Shown here: piece after piece, positions 26,435 to 36,000 of the stretch
How the letters are laid out: every line of letters begins with the position of its first letter
How positions within the stretch are numbered: the first letter of the stretch is position 1
NCBI GenBank assembly: GCA_009792885.1
Contig: WMCF01000175.1
Coordinates: 255,840 to 319,839 of the forward strand
Length of the DNA: 64,000 nucleotides
Origin: Eremophila alpestris peregrina
Lineage: Eukaryota > Chordata > Aves > Passeriformes > Alaudidae
Reading direction: 5' to 3'
Position numbers and translations under genes: made by a program
Notes under the pieces: generated by a model
Database searches by the model: none
Seen by the model: only the letters and a program-made list of their open reading frames with translations
What the model was told of the DNA's origin: nothing

Positions 26435-27189
26435 TGTCGTTGTCGAGGCGGTCACAACACGAACGAAGCAGAGACCACAAGCAGTCTCCCACTTTGCTAG
26501 TTGGTGGCTCACCTAATTCCAGGTGTCTTGATAGGAGAAAATCAGGTCCGGACCTCCCTGTGGCTGTCACCAGCCACTCTCAGCTACACCAACACCACCT
26601 CCCCCACTACATCCCAGTGGGTCACTCTGATAGTCGAGATGGTCAGAATACACACAAACTACTTCCTTAAAAACTTCTAGGGGCTCCAAGTGTCAGGACT
26701 TTATTATCTATCAGTCTTTCATATCAATCAGAAGGCTTCGGGCACCAACACCTTGTTACTTAGCAGTCTCTATCTTATTTCCCAAAGGCAGCTCCAGGCA
26801 GCTCTCAGGGTCTGTCCATTTATGCCAGCAGCCAGTCAGTCAGTTCTCCTTCTTCTCTCTTCCTTCTCACAGCACCAGCTCACTCCAGCCTGGCCCTAGC
26901 CCAGCCCCTGTCCTTGTGAGTTCCTGGTACAAGGTCTTACCTTATCTGTCCCTTGCACCACCTCCTGTCCCTGGGTCTCCACAGCACAGCAGCAGACTCC
27001 AACTGAGCTGCAACTGCAACCAACCCAGCCAAAGCCCTCCCAGCCGGCTCACTCTTTATCACACCCATAGCTGGGAGAGCAAGGCTGTTCCTACTCTAGG
27101 ATAATTAACACAGCTGCAATGCATCAGAGGTAAGATTACCTTTAGTACTAACTCTTTGTTTCCCCACACTCTTTACCTATATTACTACA
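26435..27189 (-). mobile_element. Solo LTR of an endogenous retrovirus (ERVK-like)
   Basis: 755 bp bounded by TG at 26,435 and CA at 27,189, flanked on both sides by the identical 6-bp target duplication TTGTCA (26,429-26,434 and 27,190-27,195). Minus orientation is inferred from a polyadenylation signal AATAAA (plus-strand TTTATT near 26,700) and a TATA-like CATAAAT upstream of it (about 26,817-26,824). No gag, pol or env frame is adjacent, so this is a solo LTR left by recombination between the two LTRs of a provirus. A 6-bp duplication is usual for class II (ERVK/alpha/beta-like) elements; the family name needs a library match. Confidence 0.85.
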
Positions 27190-27195
27190 TTGTCA
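27190..27195. repeat. Target-site duplication, right copy
   Basis: TTGTCA directly right of the LTR, identical to the left copy. Confidence 0.85.
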
Positions 27196-27277
27196 CCCCC
27201 TGCAAGGGGCAAAGCTCACACCCACAAGTGCTGGATTTTCCCTCCCAGTTAAGGCAAGTGGGTTTTGAGCCCTGCTG

Positions 27278-27421
27278 CATCACAGAATCCCAGAATAGTT
27301 TGGGGTTGGAAGGGACCTTAAAACCCATCCCTGCCATGGGCAAGGACACCTTCCACTATCCCAGGCTGCTCCAAGCCTTGTCCAACCTGGCCTTGGACAC
27401 TTCTAGGGATGGGGCAGCCCC
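27278..27421 (-). mobile_element. CR1 LINE 3' fragment
   Basis: CATCACAGAATCCCAGAATA, GGGTTGGAAGGGACCTTAAA and CCAGGCTGCTCCAAGCCTTG; reverse CR1 3' end, about 85 bp right of the solo LTR. Confidence 0.92.
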
Positions 27422-29930
27422 AGATTTAGTGGCTGGCAGCACTGAGGGATGGAGTGCTCCCTCAGAGGAGCAGCTCTCCACTCACATGGCCAAGCAGCAA
27501 TCGCTCCCAAGGCGTTTTCAAGGTCTTTTTCATCATCCTAACAGCAGAGCCATTTTTAAGCCTTTCAAACAGCTTTAAATTAACCTCCCTGACAAAGTTT
27601 TCCAGAGCAGTATAACCTGGCTACGTAAAACTCCACACAGAGAAGACAAAGAGCAGAGCTGAGAGCGCAGGAGATGCTCGATTGAGATGGAGCTGTTTCA
27701 TTACCATGTAGATTCTAAGCCATTCCTGCAGTTACTGAAGCACTACCCCAGCCCTCCTAGCAAGCAAAAATCCATTTTGTGTACAAATAGGGCTTTTACA
27801 GCTTTGGCACAGCGCTCGACTGCAGAGTCAAACTTTTCAATGCCTGATAAGATTTTACTTGAAAGTGGCAGGAGAGCTCATGCCAGGAGCCCGTATGAAA
27901 TGCCAGCTCAGTGGCAGAAGGTCAAAGCCTGGTATCAGGAGATTTAATGGAAGTGTTTCCAGACAAACTTCTTAAAAGAGCTCTGCTGTCCAGGGAGGCA
28001 CAGATTTACACCGCTTGGAAAGCCAAGGACCAATCTTTGTGACTCTTTTCCAATAGAGGGCAATTTCTTTAACACTTCACACCTCACAAAAAGCACAACA
28101 GCAGGATCTCCTTTTCTGTGTCTATCCAATCCTCGGGTATTTGGCTGAAGTTAAGAATAAAGAAGTGTTTAACGCCACAGTTTTTGGTTTACAAATAACC
28201 AAATGAAAACAACAACAAAAACATCAACCAAACAAAACACACCCTGAACAACCACACCCTCCCAGCCCCTCCCAGAACAACAAACCCTCAGGTGCAGAAG
28301 CTGCTAATATCCTGAATAAAAACCCCAGGAGACAGACACAGACCACTGAGTTTAAAGACCAACAGCCCAAACAATTAACCTTTCTTCAGAAGTGCCTAAA
28401 ACTATGGCTGGAGAAGCAGAAATTGAAATTGCACTGAAAGGCTCTATAATCTTCACCGTTTTTACAGAAGTATTTAAGGTTAAGTTGGTGTCAACAATCA
28501 CCCTGAGCAGACGTCAAGCATTAAGACTTTCAACATAGTGGATGATGCCAGCTGTCAGCACGTTGTAATGAACAAAGGGACAGCAAAACCCCATCACACC
28601 CTGATCTGTCTGCTCAGGGTCTCCCCTTCCATCTACACAAATGCACTTGTTGGATTCAGTCACAAGAGAAGATTTGCAAGTGCTCCTCCACTCTCCCATT
28701 AAAGCATCTCAATTGTCTGACTCTGCCATTTTAACAAAATCAAGTATAAGACTTTAAATTCAATTAGCACAAATCTCAGTGCTCCCAACATTAAATTTGC
28801 AAGTGACATTTAGTGGCATTCAACACACACGGAGCTAAGCTAATACACTAATGGACCAGCGAGGGAAATTGTAAAACACTCCCAATGGCAATGCTCTTTT
28901 TTAGTAAAGGAAATTCAAGGAGTAGGCTGCAGTGGACAGGAGGAGATGACAGCTATTAAAAATCCTCCTTAAGCCAAGGCTGCAAAAGCTCTCCTCTCCA
29001 GATCCACCTGCTCAGAAAGAGGCAATTTTAAGGCTCTTTCAGTCCTTAAGACAGGATTTACCCTGGTTTTACTTCTGTTTCTTCCTGCTTTTTCTGCTGA
29101 AGGCTTAGACCATGCAGCCCCACTGTGTGATGTGCCCCAGACACAGAGAGCAGGGATAAAACTCCCAAGCCTTGTCCCACACAGCTAATAAGGATGTGAC
29201 AGCACCCAAAAAAGCCAGCCCAGCAAAGCCACCTGAGGAATTCTGCTACCACACCTGTGCCTCACCCATCTTACTGAGGAAGCTGCCAGCTTTCTGCACT
29301 AGAAAAAAAAAAAACCAAAGCTACTGAACTTCAGAGGTTCCTTGAAGTCTTTTTTTTTTTCAACAACTGGCAATATGTTTTGCCTTAATTTCATTTAAAC
29401 AGAAACAACTACCTTTAAGCAGTTTGAAAATCAGAGAAACAGAAAGCAGACCAGGCTGGGAAGTCAGGGAAAAAAACATGTAAGAGTCATGGCTCCAAGC
29501 AGAGGGAGATTTCTTTTGTTGTGCATTTAGATCTAAGCAAATTAGCAGAGGCAAAACCTACGGAAGATGCTTTCCCAATAAGGATTAATTAGTGGCTTTC
29601 TTTGATGATGGATGTGTCGTTGGACAGCAGAGCAGGACTGCAGCAGCACCCAAAGGAAACATCAGCAGGACATCTGTCCCACTCTAGATGTGCTCCCCTT
29701 ATCTGGATGAGTCACCTGTAAAGCCCAGCAACAGCAGTAACTGCATTTCTTTAAGAAACATATTACAGTCTCCAAAATTAGGTTTTCGTTTCACTTTCCA
29801 GCTCTTGATCAAGTCCTATCAGAACAAAGCTCATGGGTTACTTTCAAGAAGTTGCGGGTTTTTTCTCCCCTCAACTACTACAACACATTTGGTAAGACCA
29901 GAAACAAAACAAATATTTAAGGGATGTTTA
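27422..29930. other. Non-genic stretch
   Basis: An A/C-rich low-complexity patch lies near 28,200-28,260. The part 27,600-28,030 has the balanced, non-repetitive look of a conserved noncoding element, but this cannot be shown from one species. Confidence 0.5.
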
Positions 29931-30030
29931 AATCACAGAATGCCAGAATGGTTTGGGCTGGAAGGCACCTCAAAGACCACCTCTTTCCACCCCACTGCCA
30001 TGGGCAGGGACAACCTTTCACCAAGCCCCA
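29931..30030 (-). mobile_element. CR1 LINE 3' fragment, short
   Basis: AATCACAGAATGCCAGAATG then GGGCTGGAAGGCACCTCAAA and TGCCATGGGCAGGGACAACC; diverged reverse CR1 end. Confidence 0.85.
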
Positions 30031-32499
30031 CTACACAGTTACACCTGGCAGCTTATTAGGATGGATGTTCTTCCCATCCATGAAAAGCCAAAGTAACCTG
30101 CACCAAACACTGCCCCTGCTAAGCAGATTTTCAAAACAATAAAATATGCCTGGGATGAAATCATCCCAAAAAGCTGGTGGGTTTCATACATTCCTCAGTC
30201 TCCTGCATTTCCCCCAGCATTTTGGGGAAGGAGGGGGACAGGACTTAATTATTAACTTAATGATGTCACACCACACACTTTGGGAATTCAAGCTGTATTA
30301 AAAGCTGGAGATTCCATGGCTCCTGCCCCTCTCTGTGTGCTGGTGCCCTGGGCCCCAAAAAGCCTCCAATGACACCAAAATCCTTTGGAAAGCACTGACA
30401 GTATGTGAGAGCTCCGTTTGTGACCATCAGATGCAAGAAACCTCTACAAAACTCAGGCTTTTGAGCTCATTTTAAGCTCACCTCTACTTCAGAGCACTTT
30501 CTCCCTGTACAGTTGGGTTTGATGTGCTGCACTTGAATCATGACTGAAATAGCACTGGGGTGCTCTGCTCCACTTCAGCAAAGAACAGCCTGGACCCACC
30601 TGCCTGGGTAGCCTTAGAAATCCTTCCTGCCCTGCACAAGTCCCTGCAATCCACCCCAGGAATCAGGGACCTCATGCCACGTCCAACAAAAGCAGCCTTC
30701 AGGCCTGTGTGCAACACTCCTTCACTTTCTGATGATGCTATGTGAATTTATTCTATCACTCAAACAGGCCCTTTCCCCAACAAGGGGCTGGATTATTTTT
30801 GAGCAATTTTTAATTTTTTTTTTCCACAGGATGCCCTGCTGCCCCAATTAAAAAGCCTTTAATTCTGCAACCATTCCTTACGGCCAGGCTGAAATTGCTT
30901 TTAAAGCTGAGTAAGTCCCAGGCCACCCATATTTAGTGCACCAATTAACCAATGTTGAGCGATGCAGAGAGGCAGCAACCAGAAGAAGGAAGAATTTTTG
31001 CACCCACAGTGCATGGGTTCAGTTCAAGGGAACTCAAGAGTTATATAATTAAAAGTAGCACCTATTCAAGCTTGATGAGTGTTGAGAGAAGCAATGAGAT
31101 CCATGGAAAACAACAAATCCCTGCCTTTTAACCATTAACTCTGAGCAGTCAAATAACATCCCTAATACATCCAAGTCCTGAAAATCATCCACCTACTTGA
31201 ATTTATTAAATTTATAAGTGTCACATTAAAAGCTAATTAACATGAGAGATGCTGTTCTCAGGTTGATAGTGTGGAAGGAGAAGGAAGTGCAATAATCTGG
31301 GAATCACCATTTGTTGCACAGATCACAAACACAGTTTAAAGGCATCTGAGCTGAATTTAGTTCTTCTGCACATGCCCAAAAACTCAGAAAAATCCCAGCA
31401 ATCTCTCTGGATTTAGAGAGGGTTTATCACCCATGTTGTAAAAGCAGCCTTTACCTTTTGTCTGCCACCAACCAGGGGGACTGCCCTCTCTTTCCAAACT
31501 CTGAACAACTTCACAAAGCTGGAACAATTTTAACACCCACAAAATACTACACAAAACAAACCGGAATGCAACTCCAGTGCAACATCCACTCCCCCAAAAA
31601 CACAGCCAAGGCCAAACCCACCAAGATCCGCAGCACCACTTCCACTGACTTCAGCCAGGTGTTCCAGACTGGTTCTGTGTTCTGCACTGCTCCACAGCTG
31701 CACAAAAAAGCATTTTCATCCACGTGGGCCTGGAAGAAGGGAGTCTGAAGGCATCACTGCAAATGCTGCTGTCACACCAGGATGCACTATCAGCCAAAGT
31801 GACACGGGGACATTCATGCACATCCCGGTGCTGCTCTGCTAGGAGAGGCTGCCTGCATCAGCAAGCTTCAGCAGCACCATGTCAATATGGCAGAGCTCCC
31901 GTTTTTTACAAATAATAATCTTTTTCTCTCTCTTCCCATCCTCTCTCCGTGTATTTATGGTGCCTTGGAGGCACCGAGGCACTCTTTAATGAGGTTTTCA
32001 CACAAGACAGAATAAATTAGAAAGCTTGATCAAAACAGGGCCTCCAGGAAGAACACAGTACAAAGACAGCCCCATGCCTCATACACTCTGAAAAATCCAA
32101 ATAGTGCAGCCGGGCAATCAGCAAGCCATTCCACGAGCAAACAGGGAGCACATCCTTCTGCAGGGTGATGGCGAGGTATCTCCTTTTCACCCCCATTCTG
32201 CCCCCAGCCTGTTTGTCCCCAAGAGGGGGACAAAGCCATCACCCCCTTGCCAGCCCACAAACCTCAGCCCCAGCGAGGCAGCACAGCCCCAATGTCACTG
32301 ATATGGGATGGGAAGGGATGGGATGGATCCGCTCCCACTCACAGAAGATGCCTCCAGCTTCCTTTGGAGCAGGGAGCATCCTGTCTTTACATCCCAGCAA
32401 GGGGGAACTGGAGCCCCCAAACTGAGGGGGCTCACCCCCACACTCCCACCTGAGCTAAGGGGGCCAGATTGTCCTCACAGAGCCTTTGGGGCAGGGAGG
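30031..32499. other. Non-genic stretch left of the CpG island
   Basis: Unique sequence; GC content rises from about 32,150. If the minus-strand promoter is real this is intron 1 of that gene. Confidence 0.55.
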
Positions 32500-33345
32500 A
32501 CCAGACCCGCTACTCCAACAGCCCGGGGAGGAGGGTACACACCTGACGAGGCTGAGGGGAACAGAACCTCTCCTGGCTCCTGGGGGAGGCTGCGACCCCT
32601 CGAGCCGGGGGTCCAGAGCTCTCCCAGCACCACCCGCAACCCTCCGAGCTGGGCGTCCCGGAGGTGCCCGGTACCCCAGGGCTGCAGCCCCCCGAGCTGG
32701 GGATGCAGAGCTCCCGCAGGTAGAGCACAGGGCTCCCGGGGGGGAGCAGCCCCCGAGCCGGGGGTCCCGGCGCTGCGCAGGGCTGAGCAGCCCGTGCCTT
32801 CCCGGTGCGCCCGGGGCCGAGGGGCCCAGAGCCGCCCGTGCTGCGGGACCCGGGCTCGGTCAGACCCCCGAGCCGAGCAGCCCGGAGCCCCTGGAGCCTC
32901 CCGCTGCTGCGGGGGCCAGAGCTCTCCTCGCATCCCCCGGGGCTGCGGGGGCCGCCGCCGGGACGAGGAGCCGGAACCCCGGCGGGCACGTCCCTCGCCG
33001 GGGCGGCGGCGGCCGCGTCCCCGCTGTCACCGCCGCTGTCCCGTCCCGCCCGCCACCCCCGGGCCTGCGCCGAGCCGGAGGCCGCCGGCTGGCCGCTCAC
33101 TCACCGTGCGGAGGCGCGGCGCGGTGCGGGCCGGGTGGGTGCGGGCGCCGGGCGGGTCCCCGGGAGGTGCGGCGGCTCCGGCCGCTGCCCGCGCCCCGTT
33201 TCCAGTGCCCCGCTCCGTGTCCCGGGTCCCGTGCGGCGGCCGCGGGCGGGGCGGGGGCACCGCGCGCCACGTGACCGCCGTGTCATCCCGGCCGCCATCT
33301 TGTGCCCGGCCCTCGCTGCCGGCGGCGCTGCGCCTCAGCATTCCC
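32500..33345 (-). promoter_or_regulatory. CpG island with a likely minus-strand promoter
   Basis: Strongly CpG-dense block between AT-rich flanks. GGCCGCCATCTTG (33,290-33,302) reads on the minus strand as CAAGATGGCGGCC, the YY1 site usually found just downstream of transcription starts and in that orientation. CACGTGAC (33,268-33,275) is an E-box of USF/MiT type. GC boxes GGGCGGGGCGGGGG lie at about 33,244-33,257. Together with the minus-strand donor at 33,104 this argues for transcription leftward. CpG-dense sequence from 32.5 to 33.1 kb would be the start of intron 1. Confidence 0.75.
33105..33310 (-). other. Putative first exon of an unidentified minus-strand gene
   Basis: On the minus strand CGCACG|GTGAGTGAGC at 33,105/33,104 is a near-perfect splice donor lying about 190 bp downstream of a YY1-type start-site motif. 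The upper limit of about 33,310 is a guess from the YY1 position. The ATG inside the YY1 motif opens a frame of Arg/Pro/Gly-rich codons through the donor, but it looks like GC-rich 5'UTR rather than a known protein. No downstream exon was recognised between 1 and 33 kb, so the gene cannot be named. In mammals SHLD2 and GLUD1 lie near MINPP1, but nothing here matches their coding sequence. It could also be a long noncoding RNA. Confidence 0.5.
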
Positions 33346-33432
33346 ACTGCCATTCCCATCCCATTCCCGGAGGGATCCACGGCATCCCGCTGCCCGGCAC
33401 AGCAGGGGCAGCCCGCTGCTCGTTGTGTTTTA

Positions 33433-33918
33433 CTGAATCCCAGGATCCCTGAGGCTGGCAAAGCCCTCCCAGCCCATGGAGTCTCAGCTGTGCCCCATCC
33501 CCACCTTGTCCCCAGCCCAGAGCACTCAGTGCCACCTCCAGCCCTTCCTTGCACACCTCCAGCCATGGGCACTCCAAAGCTCCCTGGGCAGCCCCTGCCA
33601 AGGCCTGAGCACCCTTTCCATGCACAAATTCCTGCTGCTGCCCAAGCTGAGCCTGCCCTGGCACAGCCTGAGGCCCTTTGCCCTTGTGCTGTCCCTGTTC
33701 CCTGGCAGCAGAGCCCGACCCCCCCTGGCTGTCCCCTGCTGGCAGGGACTTGTGCAGAGCCACAAGGTCCCCCCTGAGCCTCCTTTGCTCCAGGCTCAGC
33801 CCCTTTCCCAGCTCCCTCAGCCCCTCCTGGGGCTCCAGCCCCGTTCCCTTCCCTGGACATGCTCCAGCCCCTCCAGGGTTCTCTGGCCAGAAGGGCCCAG
33901 AACTGGACACAGCCCTCA
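33433..33918 (-). mobile_element. GC-rich CR1 copy beside the 33-kb CpG island
   Basis: GAATCCCAGGATCCCTGAGG to CCAGAACTGGACACAGCCCT, reverse orientation. Over about 345 bp (from CAGCTGTGCCCCATCCCC to AGCTCCCTCAGCC) I see no difference from the copy at 6.45-6.82 kb. Its 3' end lies about 125 bp from the putative minus-strand first exon. Antisense Pro-rich open frames in it are not genes. Confidence 0.93.
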
Positions 33919-34054
33919 AAGAAGCCGCCCTGAACCCTTCTGAGCATATGCAGTGCTCCCAAAATATTAAATTCCAGCATCAGTGTAGCTTGCTTGGAGC
34001 AGCTGAGGTGTGGCAGGGTGTGTGTTCTCCTCCTAAATCCACCTGGCAGCTTTT

Positions 34055-34165
34055 CAGTACCTAAAGGAAACTACAAGATGGAGAGGGACTTTTTAGAAGA
34101 GCAGGTAGTGCCAGGACAAGGGGGAATGGCTTCCCACTGCCAGAGGATATTGGGGAGAATTCCCT
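34055..34165 (+). mobile_element. CR1 LINE internal fragment
   Basis: AGTACCTAAAGGAAACTACA, GGAGAGGGACTTTTTAGAAG and GACAAGGGGGAATGGCTTCC are the sense CR1 ORF2 region upstream of its C-terminus. Confidence 0.8.
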
Positions 34166-35936
34166 CGTGATCCTGGACTGGGATGAACACATCCTGTCCC
34201 ATGATCCCCAAAACCAGAGTGTAGGGTGTTTGAACAAACTCTGCCATCTGCCTTTATTTCACTCTGCAGGAGCTCTGCTGGTCATTAGGCTTCAGTTCTC
34301 TGTCAGCTCTGGAGATGGGAGAAGTCTGTTGTTACTGATAAAATCTCAGTTAAAATAAAGTCACAGGACAATTTAGCTTAGGTGCAACCCCTGGGCATCA
34401 CCATCTCCAGGTAGAAAGAAGCTCAAATTTTGTTCCATGATCCATAACACACATTTCAAATCTTGTGCTTCACAGATTGTGATTTCTAATACAAAACTGG
34501 GTTTTTCCCATGCCAAAAGGTTAAAATCGTTTCCTGGTGCCCACAGAGGGGCTCCCACATGTGCTCAGCCCAGTTCCCTGCAGGGCTGTTCCCCAGCGTG
34601 GGAAGATCAGCAAGGTCTGATTCAAACTTTTCCCGTATTTCAGGCATTTTTCCAGCCAGGAGATTGTGGAGATAGCAGAGCCACACATGCAGCTCCCCCT
34701 CTCCCAGGCATGGGAGGATGACAACACACCAGGGAGGGACTGGATGTACCGGTGTGTCTCAGAAACACTGAGCAGGAGACAGTTCTGCTGATCTTGGCAC
34801 GTAAACAGAACAAAATCTGGAAAAAACCCTCGTGACTTATCCCAGCCAACAAGTGATTCCAGACATTACCCAATCAAAATTAAGAATTAAGCTTGAATAA
34901 ATAATAATTTCTGCACTGGGGCAGGTGGAACACAATGGTGTCTTGGGCCTCTGTAAAGAGCTGTCAGATCCTGCACTTTCTAAAAATCGAGTTGAGCCTT
35001 TGTGAGAGAAAATTCTCTGTGTAATAAAACTGGAATTTAGAGCCAGCTTGGAAGTTATTTAAAGGTCCACTGTGACCTGCAGCTCCTCACATATTTTCAT
35101 CAGCACCAGTGAAGAGTGGACAAGTTTTATTTGACCTCAGGATCCAGGCAACAGCTTTCACCCTGTGCAAACTGTTTGGTAGTTAGGAGGGGAAATGCAG
35201 ATGGAAGAGAATGGCTCTGGAGAAGGGGTCTGGAGAAATCCAGGAGAGTGGTGCTGGGGACACCAGATGCCAACAGCTTTGATTCTCTCATCCCTGAGGA
35301 GGGATTATATTTGTGACTAGATCTCATACTGGCAGCTCTGTTTTGGGTTTTCCCAGGTTCATCAGGCTGGCTGGCATGAGCCTGGTTGCATCTGGAAGAG
35401 TTTGGGAATAGGGAAGGCTTATGGGGGTGCTGGTGCATCTCCCTTGGGGCTGTGGAGCCTTTGGAGAGCTTGGCAATCCCAGTTCCAATTTATGTTTCCA
35501 TTTGCTCCCCTTCTGCGATGCCATCGAGACAGGGACATTCCTTATGGGAGTTCCTGCTTTTCAGCAGGGCTCTGTTTGCTTGCAGACTATCGTTCCTTGC
35601 CATCCCATCTCACAAATGCTCTAATAGGATTAATGCTGTTGACACTTCCCTCGGGGTAGTGGTACAATAAATCCCCCTTTTGCGGGGTTGTTCCCCCAGG
35701 ATGGGCATTTTCCGGCAGATAATATGAACCTGAAGCCTGTGCAAATTGCTTCCCTGGGAGCCTGACCTCCCTGTTGGGAATGACAAAGGGCCATCCAAGA
35801 GGCTTAAGAATAGCTGTCCCGGGCTGCTGCCTGGGCTTAATCCTGCTGAGCCACTTCTGTTCCTGAAAACAGCTTTTCCTGCCTGCCTACAACCAATCCC
35901 CAAGTGTGGGGGGTGGTTCCAAGAGTGTGCTGGCAC
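34166..35936. other. Non-genic stretch
   Basis: Unique sequence, no recognised exon or transposon. Confidence 0.55.
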
Positions 35937-36000
35937 CGAGGCCAGGTTGGACAGGGCTTGGAGCAACCTGGGACACCTGGAACATATCCCTGCCCATGGA
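35937..36000 (+). mobile_element. Short CR1 fragment
   Basis: GAGGCCAGGTTGGACAGGGC then TTGGAGCAACCTGGGACACC; sense CR1 piece without the terminal octamers. Confidence 0.8.

Noticed and set aside
26119..26899. Frames of 69 and 183 codons across the LTR
   Set aside because: They overlap the left edge and interior of a solo LTR, which has no coding region; no retroviral protein similarity is visible.
1..33000. Possible GLUD1 or SHLD2 exons on the minus strand (mammalian neighbours of MINPP1)
   Set aside because: None of the minus-strand open frames resembles these proteins, so no name was given to the 33-kb first exon.
32308..33777. 489-codon plus-strand open frame
   Set aside because: It runs through a CpG island and then antisense through a CR1 copy; GC-rich DNA has few stops. 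No domain, and it crosses a promoter with minus-strand signals.
33027..33980. 317-codon minus-strand open frame
   Set aside because: Mostly out-of-frame or degraded CR1 ORF2 joined to CpG-island sequence; not a gene.
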